From NCBI RefSeq assembly GCF_003441615.1, contig NZ_CP031842.1, forward strand, positions 3,170,001-3,234,000: a stretch of 64,000 nt of DNA, given 5' to 3'. Below, piece after piece: positions 10,082 through 18,389 of this stretch (its first letter is position 1; the number at the start of each line of letters is the position of its first letter). A program made the position numbers and the translations under genes. Under the pieces are notes generated by a model, which saw only the letters and a list, made by a program, of their open reading frames with translations, ran no database searches and had not been told where the DNA came from. This DNA comes from Dechloromonas sp. HYN0024. GTDB taxonomy: Bacteria; Pseudomonadota; Gammaproteobacteria; Burkholderiales; Rhodocyclaceae.

Positions 10082-11614
10082 ATGCACCCGGATTATCTCG
10101 AAAAAGTTCTCAATGCTCAGGTTTACGATGTGGCGATTGAAACGCCGCTCGACCTGGCCAGCAACCTTTCCGCCCGGGTCGGCAACAAGATCATACTTAA
10201 ACGCGAAGACATGCAGCCGGTGTTTTCATTCAAGCTACGTGGCGCCTATAACAAGATCGCCAGCCTGTCGGCTGAAAAAATGAAACGCGGCGTCATCTGC
10301 GCCTCGGCCGGCAATCATGCGCAGGGCGTCGCCCTGTCGGCCAAGAAGCTGGGCTGCCGGGCCGTAATCGTCATGCCGACCTCGACACCTGGCATCAAGA
10401 TCGATGCCGTTAAATCACGTGGCGGCGAAGTCGTCCTGCATGGCGACTCCTTTGATGAAGCCTATGCCCACGCCGTCGAGCTGGAAAAGAGCGAAAAGCT
10501 GACCTTCGTGCACCCCTTCGACGATCCCGAGGTCATTGCCGGGCAGGGCACCGTCGCCATGGAAATCCTCCGTCAGCACTCGCGCCACAACGGCCCGATC
10601 ACCGCTGTCTTCTGCGCCATCGGTGGCGGCGGCCTGGCTGCCGGGGTCGCCGCCTACATCAAGCGCCTGCGTCCGGAAATCAAGGTGATCGGCGTCGAAA
10701 CCTTTGACGCCGATGCCATGAAGCAGTCGCTGGCCAAGGGCCATCGCGTCCGCCTCGAACAGGTCGGTCTGTTCGCCGACGGCACTGCCGTCAAATATGT
10801 CGGCGAGGAAACCTTTCGCCTGTGCAAGGAATATCTCGACGAAGTCATCCTCGTTGACACCGATGCCATCTGCGCCGCGATCAAGGACGTTTTCGAAGAC
10901 ACCCGGTCGATTCTCGAACCAGCCGGTGCGCTGGCCGTTGCCGGCGCGAAGGAGTACGCCCGTCAGCACAAGCTGAAAGACAAGAACCTGATCGCCGTCA
11001 CCTCCGGTGCCAACATGAATTTCGACCGCCTGCGCTTTGTCGCCGAGCGCGCCGAATTTGGCGAACAGCGCGAGGCCGTCTTTGCCGTGACGCTGCCGGA
11101 GAAGCCGGGGGCCTACAAGAAATTCCTGTCCCTGATCGGCAAGCGCAATGTCACCGAATTCAATTACCGCTACCACACGGCGCGCGAAGCCCACGTCTTC
11201 GTCGGCGTCCAGGTCGCCGACCGCAAGGAATCGCTGAAGCTCGTCGACAGCCTGCAAAAGCACGGCTACCCGACGCTCGACCTGACCGACGACGAAATGG
11301 CCAAGAATCACATCCGGCACATGGTCGGTGGACACGCCCCGGCGGTCTGCGAAAAGGGCCTGCACGAACTGCTCTACCGCTTCGAGTTCCCCGAAAAGCC
11401 GGGTGCGCTGATGAATTTTCTGACCCAGATGAGTGCCGGCTGGAACATCAGCCTCTTCCATTACCGCAACCACGGTGCCGACTACGGCCGGGTACTGGTC
11501 GGCATGCAAGTGCCGCCGAGCGACATGGGACAGTTCAAGGAATTCCTGAAGAACCTCGGCTACGCGCACTGGGATGAAAGCCAGAACCCGGCCTACAAGC
11601 TTTTTCTCGGCTAA
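10082..11614 (+). CDS. ilvA: Biosynthetic threonine ammonia-lyase (threonine dehydratase)
   Basis: Deaminates threonine to 2-oxobutyrate, the first step of isoleucine synthesis. The 510-residue long form is present: a fold-type-II PLP domain (PLP lysine in FSFKLRGAYNK near residue 50, phosphate loop GGGGLAAG) followed by two ACT-like regulatory domains from about residue 325 (VTLPEKPGAYKKFLS and FEFPEKPGALMNFLT) that mediate isoleucine feedback. I take the ATG at 10082; an in-frame TTG at 10073 is also possible. No good ribosome-binding site precedes either. It is divergent from yqaA. Confidence 0.96.
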   Translation: MHPDYLEKVLNAQVYDVAIETPLDLASNLSARVGNKIILKREDMQPVFSFKLRGAYNKIASLSAEKMKRGVICASAGNHAQGVALSAKKLGCRAVIVMPTSTPGIKIDAVKSRGGEVVLHGDSFDEAYAHAVELEKSEKLTFVHPFDDPEVIAGQGTVAMEILRQHSRHNGPITAVFCAIGGGGLAAGVAAYIKRLRPEIKVIGVETFDADAMKQSLAKGHRVRLEQVGLFADGTAVKYVGEETFRLCKEYLDEVILVDTDAICAAIKDVFEDTRSILEPAGALAVAGAKEYARQHKLKDKNLIAVTSGANMNFDRLRFVAERAEFGEQREAVFAVTLPEKPGAYKKFLSLIGKRNVTEFNYRYHTAREAHVFVGVQVADRKESLKLVDSLQKHGYPTLDLTDDEMAKNHIRHMVGGHAPAVCEKGLHELLYRFEFPEKPGALMNFLTQMSAGWNISLFHYRNHGADYGRVLVGMQVPPSDMGQFKEFLKNLGYAHWDESQNPAYKLFLG

Positions 11615-11625
11615 TTCTTTTTGGT

Positions 11626-11631
11626 TATAAT
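11626..11631 (+). promoter_or_regulatory. Possible -10 element upstream of sbp
   Basis: An exact TATAAT hexamer lies between ilvA and sbp, about 88 bases before the sbp start. No convincing -35 is visible, so the promoter call is weak. A start here would give a leader of roughly 80 bases that contains the hairpin at 11676-11713. Confidence 0.35.
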
Positions 11632-11675
11632 TTTGTGATTATTGATTCTTTTACAGAATAACTCGCACTACCTAG

Positions 11676-11713
11676 ACTCCAGTCCTCCGAGATTTTTCTC
11701 GATTGACTGGAGT
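11676..11713 (+). promoter_or_regulatory. Leader hairpin that sequesters the sbp ribosome-binding site
   Basis: An outer 9-base stem ACTCCAGTC/GACTGGAGT (11676-11684 with 11705-11713) and an inner 5-base stem CGAGA/TCTCG (11688-11692 with 11697-11701, TTTT loop) are separated by a 3x3 internal loop. The GGAG Shine-Dalgarno (109-112 of the 11.7 kb block) lies inside the outer stem, six bases before the sbp ATG. Folding would block initiation. Confidence 0.7.
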
Positions 11714-11718
11714 TTGAA

Positions 11719-12714
11719 ATGTTGAAATTTGGCCGCTTTTTCGGGTTGTCGTTGATCCTCGGCATCACCAGTGCCGTCGCCCAGACCGCCCTGCTCAACG
11801 TCTCCTACGACCCGACGCGCGAGCTCTACAAGGATTACAACGCTGCCTTTGCCAAACATTGGCAGGCCAAGACCGGGCAGGCGATCAATTTTCGCCAGTC
11901 GCATGGCGGCTCGGGCAAACAGGCGATGGCAGTGCGCGATGGCCTGGAAGCTGATGTCGTTACCCTGGCCCTGGCTTACGACATTGATGCGCTGGTTGAG
12001 CGCAAGCTGATCCCGGCCGACTGGCAGACGCGCTTCCCGAACAATTCCTCGCCTTACACCTCGACCGTCGTCTTTCTTGTCCGCAAGGGCAATCCAAAAG
12101 CCATCAAGGATTGGGGGGATCTGGCCAGGCCCGGCGTCGGCGTCATCACGCCGAATCCCAAGACATCCGGTGGGGCGCGCTGGAATTATCTCGCCGCGTG
12201 GGCCTGGGCGCTCAAGCAGCCGGGTGGCAACGAGCAGAAGGCGAAGGAACTGGTCGCCGCCATCTTCAAAAACGTCCCGGTGCTTGATTCGGGCGCCCGC
12301 GGCTCGACCACCACCTTCGTCGAACGGGGCCTCGGTGACGTGCTGATCGCCTGGGAGAACGAGGCACAACTGGCGGTCAATGAAATCGGCAAGGACAAGT
12401 TCGAGATCATCGCCCCCAGTCTGTCGATTCTCGCCGAACCGCCGGTCGCCGTGGTCGACAAGGTGGTCGAGAAGCACGGTACGCGGCTCACCGCCCAGGC
12501 CTATCTCGATTACCTGTATTCCGATGAAGGCCAGAATATCGCTGCCAAACACTACTACCGCCCGCGTGATGCGAAGGTGGCCGCGAAGTACGCAGCACAG
12601 TTCCCGAAGATAAAGCTGGTCACCATCGACGATACTTTTGGCGGCTGGCAGAAGGCGCAAAAGACACATTTCGCCGACGGCGGCACCTTCGACCAGATTT
12701 ATCTGAAAAAATAG
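11719..12714 (+). CDS. sbp: Sulfate/thiosulfate ABC transporter substrate-binding protein
   Basis: 331 residues with a Sec signal peptide ending VAQ/TA near residue 21, then the periplasmic sulfate-binding fold: [30 protein letters not shown] and [20 protein letters not shown]. These match the Sbp/CysP family that delivers sulfate or thiosulfate to a CysTWA permease. The permease and ATPase genes are not in this window, so the binding protein is encoded as an orphan. Its ribosome-binding site lies in a hairpin. Downstream genes concern cysteine metabolism, which supports a sulfur role. Confidence 0.95.
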   Translation: MLKFGRFFGLSLILGITSAVAQTALLNVSYDPTRELYKDYNAAFAKHWQAKTGQAINFRQSHGGSGKQAMAVRDGLEADVVTLALAYDIDALVERKLIPADWQTRFPNNSSPYTSTVVFLVRKGNPKAIKDWGDLARPGVGVITPNPKTSGGARWNYLAAWAWALKQPGGNEQKAKELVAAIFKNVPVLDSGARGSTTTFVERGLGDVLIAWENEAQLAVNEIGKDKFEIIAPSLSILAEPPVAVVDKVVEKHGTRLTAQAYLDYLYSDEGQNIAAKHYYRPRDAKVAAKYAAQFPKIKLVTIDDTFGGWQKAQKTHFADGGTFDQIYLKK

Positions 12715-12723
12715 GGAGGCGCC

Positions 12724-13542
12724 ATGCCGCTGACCGACTTGATCCGCTACTTCAATGTCGCTGACACCACCGGGGAAAGCACCCTGTATCTGGATGGTCC
12801 GCGGGCAGCAGCCTGGCACCATGGCTACCGACTGAGCTCGCTGTTCCAGCCGATTGTCGATCTGCGGCAGGAGCGCGTCGTCGGACATCAGGCCCACCTG
12901 CTCGTCCGGCGCGAAGATGGCCGCGCGATCAGCGCAGCCGAGGTCTATGCAGCCTGCGAAACACCCGCCTCGGTCATCCATCTCGACCGCCTCTGCCGCA
13001 CCCTCCACGCCCTCAATTTTCTCGCCCAACAGCAGGTCGCCGGCGGTTACCTGCAGATGGCGGTCCATCCACGCCACCTGCTCGCCGTACAAAACCAGCA
13101 CGGGCTGGTTTATGAGGCGATTTTGAAACGCTGCGGTCTGGCACCCGAGGACATCGTGCTGCAGATCAACACCACAGCCTGCGGTGAACGAACCCGGCTG
13201 ACCAATGCGCTGACCAGTTACCGTCAGCGCGGCTACCGGCTAGCCCTGAGCGGGCCACTACCGGCCGAGACGCTGCTGGCGCTGGCACCGGATATCGTGC
13301 AACGCGACTCGGTTGAGGCACGCCATTCATTACCGTCAGCCCAACCGGCCGGCATCCTGCTCGAACTGACGGGCATCGACAGCGGTCGACAGTACGAACA
13401 AGCCTGTGCCGCCGGCGTTGATCTTGGCCAAGGCAGCTTATTCGGCTCACCCGAACCGGATTGCCGCCCCACCCACGGCAAGCGCAGACTCGCCTACAAT
13501 CACGCATCGCCTTTCGGAGCCCCCCATGAAAATCGCCAATGA
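12724..13542 (+). CDS. Degenerate EAL-domain protein
   Basis: 272 residues with the overall EAL fold pattern: LFQPIVDL near residue 41, a strand LQINTT near 147, and a C-terminal [15 protein letters not shown]. The catalytic signature is lost: the EAL position reads QAH, and the DDFG loop reads LSGP. It is therefore unlikely to hydrolyse c-di-GMP and may be a binding or protein-interaction module. It starts nine bases after the sbp stop behind GGGAGG and its last 17 bases overlap cysK, so it is probably co-expressed with the sulfur genes. Confidence 0.85.
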   Translation: MPLTDLIRYFNVADTTGESTLYLDGPRAAAWHHGYRLSSLFQPIVDLRQERVVGHQAHLLVRREDGRAISAAEVYAACETPASVIHLDRLCRTLHALNFLAQQQVAGGYLQMAVHPRHLLAVQNQHGLVYEAILKRCGLAPEDIVLQINTTACGERTRLTNALTSYRQRGYRLALSGPLPAETLLALAPDIVQRDSVEARHSLPSAQPAGILLELTGIDSGRQYEQACAAGVDLGQGSLFGSPEPDCRPTHGKRRLAYNHASPFGAPHENRQ

Positions 13543-14458
13543 TGTCACCGGGCTGGTCGGCAATACGCCGCTGGTTCGCCTTAACCGCGTCACCAACGGC
13601 TGTAATGCTACCGTGCTCGCCAAGCTGGAATTCTTTAACCCGGGGAGCAGCGTCAAGGACCGTATCGCGGTCGCCATGCTTGACGCGGCGCTGGCCGCCG
13701 GCAAAATCGGAGCGGATACCGTAGTGCTTGAACCGACTTCCGGCAATACCGGCATCGGACTGGCCATGGTTTGCGCGGCGCGCGGCGTCAAATGTGCCTT
13801 TACCATGCCGGAAACCATGAGCCGCGAACGCAAGCTGCTGCTCAAGGCCTACGGTGCCGAGTTGATTCTGACCCCCGGCCCGGACGGTATGGGCGGGGCC
13901 ATCAACAAGGCGAAGGAACTGGCTGCCACCGACAGCCGCTATTTCATTCCACAGCAATTCGAAAACCCGGCCAACCCGGCCGTGCACCGCAGCACGACAG
14001 CCGAGGAAATCTGGCGCGACACCGATGGTCAGGTTGATATCTTCATCGCTGGCGTCGGCACAGGCGGCACAGTGACCGGGGTCGGTGAGGCCCTCAAGGC
14101 CAAGAATCCGAAGGTGCAGGTCATCGCGGTCGAACCCGATGCCTCGCCAGTGCTGTCGGGTGGCCAGAAGGGACCACATCCGATTCAGGGCATCGGCGCC
14201 GGTTTCGTCCCGGCCGTGCTCAATACAGCCATTTACGACGAAGTGATCCGCGTCAAGAATGACGACGCCCTGACCATGGCCCGCCGCATGGCGACCGAGG
14301 AAGGCCTGCTCGTCGGCATCTCGTCCGGAGCGGCAAGCTGGGCAGCCCGGGAAGTGGCCGCCCGCCCTGAAAATGCCGGCAAGAACATCGTGGTCATCAT
14401 TCCGTCCTGCGGCGAACGCTATCTGTCGACCGTGCTGTTCCAGCATCTAGAGGTTTGA
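13526..14458 (+). CDS. cysK: Cysteine synthase (O-acetylserine sulfhydrylase), CysK/CysM type
   Basis: Makes cysteine from O-acetylserine and sulfide using PLP. The 310-residue protein has [10 protein letters not shown] with the PLP lysine near residue 43, the substrate loop [10 protein letters not shown], and the phosphate-binding [10 protein letters not shown]. Length and motifs fit both CysK and CysM; I prefer CysK but cannot exclude the M form. I place the start at ATG 13526 after CGGAG, inside the end of the EAL gene, although the frame is open further upstream. The stop overlaps the next gene by TTGA. Confidence 0.93.
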   Translation: MKIANDVTGLVGNTPLVRLNRVTNGCNATVLAKLEFFNPGSSVKDRIAVAMLDAALAAGKIGADTVVLEPTSGNTGIGLAMVCAARGVKCAFTMPETMSRERKLLLKAYGAELILTPGPDGMGGAINKAKELAATDSRYFIPQQFENPANPAVHRSTTAEEIWRDTDGQVDIFIAGVGTGGTVTGVGEALKAKNPKVQVIAVEPDASPVLSGGQKGPHPIQGIGAGFVPAVLNTAIYDEVIRVKNDDALTMARRMATEEGLLVGISSGAASWAAREVAARPENAGKNIVVIIPSCGERYLSTVLFQHLEV

Positions 14459-15585
14459 GCACCTTCGACACGCCGATCGACCGGCGCGACTCCGACTCCA
14501 TCAAATGGGGCAAGTACGCCGGTCGTGATATCCTGCCACTGTGGGTGGCGGATATGGATTTCGCTGCCCCGCCGCCGGTCATCGCGGCCCTGCAGCGGCG
14601 CATCGAACATGGCGTATTCGGTTATGGCGGCCCCTGGCCATCGTTAACGGAGTCAGTACTCGCTCACCTTGAAACTGAATACAGCTGGCGTATCGAGCCA
14701 GAATGGATCGTCTGGTTGCCGGGTCTGGTCAGCGGACTTAACATCGCCTGCCGGGCCGTCGATGGCGAGGTTTTGACGGCGACGCCGATCTACCCGCCTT
14801 TCCTGTCCGCACCCTATTTTTCCGGCCGCCCACTCCACCGCGCCGAACTGGTTCGCACCGAGAACGGCTGGCGTTTCGATCATGCCGCCCTCAAATCGGC
14901 ACTGACCGCAGCAACCCGGCTTTTCCTCCTGTGCCACCCGCATAATCCGGTTGGCCGCTGCTGGAACCGGGATGAACTGCTCGACCTCGCCGCCTTTGCC
15001 GAAGCCAACGACCTTGTCGTCTGCTCCGACGAAATCCATTGCGGCCTGGTCCTTGATGCGGACAAGCGCCATATTCCGTTTGCCAGTCTGTCGGCGCAGG
15101 CCGCCAAACGGAGCATCACGTTAATGGCACCGTCAAAAACCTTCAATATCCCCGGCCTCGGTTGCGCTTTCGCTGTCATTCCCGACGCCAAACTGCGTCA
15201 CCGCTTTGAGCGCGCCATGGCCGGCATCGTGCCGCACGTCAATGTGCTCGGGCTGGCCGCCTGCGAAGTCGCCTACCGCGACAGCGGGGACTGGCACCAT
15301 GAATTGATTGATTATCTGCGCGCCAACCGCGATCTGGTATTTGCCACGGTCAGCCAGGAAAAAGGCGTGAAAATGACCCCGGTCGAAGCCACCTACCTGG
15401 CCTGGATCGATGTTCGCGAACTCGGGCTGGTCAAGCCCGCCGAGCATTTCGAAGCCCATGGCCTGGGCCTCTCCGATGGTGCCGACTTCGGGGCACCGGG
15501 CTGGCTGCGAATGAACTTCGGCTGCCCGCGCAGCACCCTTGAAGAAGCACTTAAACGCTTCAGCATCGCCTGCCGGGCCGCATGA
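14455..15585 (+). CDS. PatB/MalY-type cystathionine beta-lyase (C-S lyase)
   Basis: A 376-residue fold-type-I PLP aminotransferase-like enzyme. Signs are [21 protein letters not shown], the NPVGR motif near residue 165, [10 protein letters not shown], and the PLP lysine in [12 protein letters not shown] near residue 227. PatB/MalY enzymes cleave cystathionine or cysteine conjugates to thiol, pyruvate and ammonia. The start is a TTG within the cysK stop (TTGA), implying translational coupling. In context it probably helps interconvert cysteine, cystathionine and homocysteine. Confidence 0.92.
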   Translation: MSTFDTPIDRRDSDSIKWGKYAGRDILPLWVADMDFAAPPPVIAALQRRIEHGVFGYGGPWPSLTESVLAHLETEYSWRIEPEWIVWLPGLVSGLNIACRAVDGEVLTATPIYPPFLSAPYFSGRPLHRAELVRTENGWRFDHAALKSALTAATRLFLLCHPHNPVGRCWNRDELLDLAAFAEANDLVVCSDEIHCGLVLDADKRHIPFASLSAQAAKRSITLMAPSKTFNIPGLGCAFAVIPDAKLRHRFERAMAGIVPHVNVLGLAACEVAYRDSGDWHHELIDYLRANRDLVFATVSQEKGVKMTPVEATYLAWIDVRELGLVKPAEHFEAHGLGLSDGADFGAPGWLRMNFGCPRSTLEEALKRFSIACRAA

Positions 15586-15872
15586 ATACCTACCTCCTGA
15601 GCATTGTCCTTCTCTTCGCTGCCGCCTTGTGCCAGACACTGATCGGGGGATTTGCCCTGAAATGGTCGCTGCAGCAGCAATTGCCCGGCAACCGCCGGCG
15701 CATGTGGATCGCCTTCAGCATCGGGGCACTGCTCCTCGCCCTGCACCACAGCAATACGCTCAGTTTGGCGGCGAAAACGGGACTTTATGATTTTAGCCAG
15801 GCCGTTCTGGCCTTGCTCGGCGGGCTGGCTACGGCTTTCGCCGTGTACCTGCTCAGCTGCCAGAAACCCTGA
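15582..15872 (+). CDS. Small membrane protein of unknown function
   Basis: 96 residues with an N-terminal hydrophobic helix (LLSIVLLFAAALCQTLIGG), a second at about 45-60, and a third at about 75-92 (AVLALLGGLATAFAVYLLSC). It begins with ATGA overlap of the C-S lyase stop and its last 20 bases overlap the convergent cyclo-ligase gene. I do not recognise a family; the operon position suggests co-expression with the sulfur genes but not a function. Confidence 0.7.
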   Translation: MNTYLLSIVLLFAAALCQTLIGGFALKWSLQQQLPGNRRRMWIAFSIGALLLALHHSNTLSLAAKTGLYDFSQAVLALLGGLATAFAVYLLSCQKP

Positions 15873-16434
15873 AACAACCAGCCTCAGTGACGATCCAGTC
15901 GAGTCGCTGATCGTGGCTTTCCGGACGGATGCTGTCGAGACGATTAATCTCGAAACCGACGCCGACAGCCAGCGGGCGAGGGGATAGCGCGGCCAGGGTC
16001 CGGTCAAAATAGCCGCCGCCATAGCCGAGGCGATACCCCGCCCGATCGAAACCATTAAGCGGTAACAGGATCAGGTCGGGTTGCAGGAAATCACCAGCAA
16101 CTGGGGTCGGGATTCCGTAGCGATCCGGTTCCAGCGGTGTTTCAGATGTCCAGGCACGAAAGGCCAGCGGCAAATTCTCGGCGACCACGACCGGTAGCGC
16201 CGCCATTGCCCCGAGTCGGGTCCAGTCATCAATGACCGCCCGGACATCGGGCTCGTGTTTGATCGGCCAGCAAAAAGCGACAATACGGGGCCGCGGCAAA
16301 GCGGCCTGCAGATGGGCAACGATGCGCGCCGACAAGCCAGCATGTGCGGCATCGCTCAGCGTTGAGCGCCGCATCACCATTTCACGCCGCAATGCCCGGC
16401 GCCAGCCCGTGTTATCCTCAACAGGTTCAACCAT
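15853..16434 (-). CDS. 5-formyltetrahydrofolate cyclo-ligase
   Basis: Converts 5-formyl-THF to 5,10-methenyl-THF with ATP. The 193-residue protein has the N-terminal basic helix WRRALRREMVMRR, the substrate-binding LILLPLNGFDRAGYRLGYGG split over about residues 122-141, and GGYFDRTL, all diagnostic of the YgfA/MTHFS family. In several bacteria the gene accompanies the 6S RNA gene, but I see no 6S-like RNA here. The 3' end overlaps the convergent small membrane gene and the start is divergent from slt. Confidence 0.94.
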   Translation of the reverse strand: MVEPVEDNTGWRRALRREMVMRRSTLSDAAHAGLSARIVAHLQAALPRPRIVAFCWPIKHEPDVRAVIDDWTRLGAMAALPVVVAENLPLAFRAWTSETPLEPDRYGIPTPVAGDFLQPDLILLPLNGFDRAGYRLGYGGGYFDRTLAALSPRPLAVGVGFEINRLDSIRPESHDQRLDWIVTEAGCFRVSGS

Positions 16435-16448
16435 GGCCTTAATCTAGC

Positions 16449-18380
16449 ATGAAGTTTCGCATCTTCCTCGTCTGCCTCGCGCTTCCCTTTTCACTCGTCG
16501 CGGCAGGTGGTGGCGACAACGCTTTCCTGACCGCCCGCGATGCTTTCCGCGCCGGCGACATCAACAAGCTGGAGCGTGCTTCCAGCCAGCTCGGCAACCA
16601 TGAACTGGCACCGTATGTCGAAAACTACCGGCTACGCATGTGGATGGACCAGGGAAACGCCAACAACCTGCGCGACTTCCTGCAACGCAATGAAGGTAGC
16701 TTTGTCGCCGAAAAGCTGCGGGCCGAATGGATTCGCTGGCTGGCCAGACGTTCGATGTGGGCCGAGGTCGACGCCGAGTTTCCGAAAATGCTCGCTCCCG
16801 AGCCGGACATCATCTGCCTCGGCCAACAGGCGCGGATTGCCCGTGATGACCGTAACGTCCTGACCGAAGCCGAAAAGCTCTGGCTAACCATGCTCGAGCC
16901 ACCGGAAACCTGTCGGCCGATCATCGATGCACTAGCTGCCAGCACACTGATCACGCCAGAGGAAATCTGGGCCCGCGCCCGCCGCCAGGTAGAAGCCAAC
17001 CGCCCCGGCTGGGCCAAAACCACGCTGAATTACCTGCCGGACAGCCAGATTCCCGACAGCCGTGCTTTTGACAGCGCCATCAGCAGCGCAACCAGCCACC
17101 TTGCCCGCCTGCCCAACGGCTGGTCCGCCAGCCGGCCCGGGCGCGAACTGGCCGCCTTCGCCATCGCCCGTCTGGCCGCCAACGATCCCCGCGTTGCCGC
17201 CGACGAGCTGGAAAAGATCAAGGGCAAGTTGCAGGATTCCGAACGCCAATGGGCGTCCAGCCAGATTGCCCTGCAAGGCGCAAAAAAGCACATGACAGAA
17301 GCAGGCGAGTGGTACGCCAGTGCCGGCAAGACACTTTTATCGGATGAAGGGGCCCAATGGAAGGTTCGTGCCGCCCTTCGCGCCCAGGCGTGGGGCGTTG
17401 TCCGCGACACCATCCTGGCCATGCCGGTCGAACTCGCCGCGAAACCCGAGTGGACCTACTGGCTCGGCCGGTCACTGAAGGCCGGAGGACGGACGACAGA
17501 AGCCGATGCGCTGTTTGAAAAAATCGCCGGCCAGACTAATTTCTACGGCAATCTCGCTGACGAGGAACTAGGCCGGGAAGTCTTGCCCCCGCCGAAGGCC
17601 AAAGCACCGACAGCCGACGAAGAAAAAGCCGCCCGCGACAACCCGGGCATCCGTCGCTCTCTGGCTTTCTTCCGCATCGACCTGCGCACCGAAGCAGTCA
17701 AGGAATGGAACTGGTCGCTACGCGGCATGGACGACCGTGAATTGCTGGCCGCTGCCAACTTGGCCAAGCGGAACCAGATCTGGGACCGGGCCATCAACAC
17801 TGCCGACAAGACGAAAGCGGAGCACGATTTCTCACTGCGTTTTCTCGCCCCCTACGGTGAACACGTTCGCCCGGCCGCCCAGAACCAGTCGCTCGATGAC
17901 GCCTGGGTATACGGGCTGATGCGCCAGGAAAGCCGGTTCATCACCAGCGCCAAGTCGAATGTCGGTGCCTCTGGCCTGATGCAGCTGATGCCGGCCACCG
18001 CCAAATGGGTCGCCCGCAAGATCGGGCTGCGTGATTTCAGCCAGGGCAAAGTCCACGACACCGAAACCAATGTCCTTCTTGGCACCAGTTACATGCGCCT
18101 GGTCATGGAAAACCTCGACAACCATCCGGTCCTTGCCTCGGCTGCCTATAACGCCGGCCCTGGCCGGGCCAAGAAGTGGCGGGCCGACCGGCCGCTCGAA
18201 GGGGCAATCTACGCGGAAACCATCCCGTTCAGCGAAACCCGCGACTACGTCAAGAAAGTCATGAGCAATGCGGTTTATTATTCGGCTCAATTCAACGGCA
18301 AGGCAGACTCCCTGAAAACGCGCCTCGGCGTGGTCGGCGCCAAGACCGCCGACGGCATGAAGGATGCGGACTTACCCTAG
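16449..18380 (+). CDS. slt: Soluble lytic murein transglycosylase
   Basis: 643 residues with a signal peptide (residues 1-19), a long alpha-superhelical U/L domain, and a C-terminal lysozyme-like SLT domain from about residue 475. The catalytic glutamate lies in MRQESRF near residue 493, followed by GASGLMQLMPATAKWVA and ASAAYNAGPGRAKKW. It cleaves peptidoglycan glycan strands with formation of 1,6-anhydro ends in the periplasm. It starts 14 bases from the divergent cyclo-ligase gene. Confidence 0.95.
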   Translation: MKFRIFLVCLALPFSLVAAGGGDNAFLTARDAFRAGDINKLERASSQLGNHELAPYVENYRLRMWMDQGNANNLRDFLQRNEGSFVAEKLRAEWIRWLARRSMWAEVDAEFPKMLAPEPDIICLGQQARIARDDRNVLTEAEKLWLTMLEPPETCRPIIDALAASTLITPEEIWARARRQVEANRPGWAKTTLNYLPDSQIPDSRAFDSAISSATSHLARLPNGWSASRPGRELAAFAIARLAANDPRVAADELEKIKGKLQDSERQWASSQIALQGAKKHMTEAGEWYASAGKTLLSDEGAQWKVRAALRAQAWGVVRDTILAMPVELAAKPEWTYWLGRSLKAGGRTTEADALFEKIAGQTNFYGNLADEELGREVLPPPKAKAPTADEEKAARDNPGIRRSLAFFRIDLRTEAVKEWNWSLRGMDDRELLAAANLAKRNQIWDRAINTADKTKAEHDFSLRFLAPYGEHVRPAAQNQSLDDAWVYGLMRQESRFITSAKSNVGASGLMQLMPATAKWVARKIGLRDFSQGKVHDTETNVLLGTSYMRLVMENLDNHPVLASAAYNAGPGRAKKWRADRPLEGAIYAETIPFSETRDYVKKVMSNAVYYSAQFNGKADSLKTRLGVVGAKTADGMKDADLP

Positions 18381-18389
18381 GAAACTGAT

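Noticed and set aside
11641-11718. SAM or other known riboswitch upstream of sbp
   Set aside because: The leader is too short and lacks the conserved cores of known sulfur-related riboswitches; only the SD-sequestering hairpin is supported.
10415-14446. Long minus-strand open frames opposite ilvA, sbp and cysK (10415-11569, 11668-13101, 13166-14446)
   Set aside because: The sense strand encodes well-recognised enzymes; the antisense translations have no family features.
15873-16448. 6S RNA gene next to the 5-formyl-THF cyclo-ligase gene
   Set aside because: There is no intergenic space of the required size on either side of the gene.
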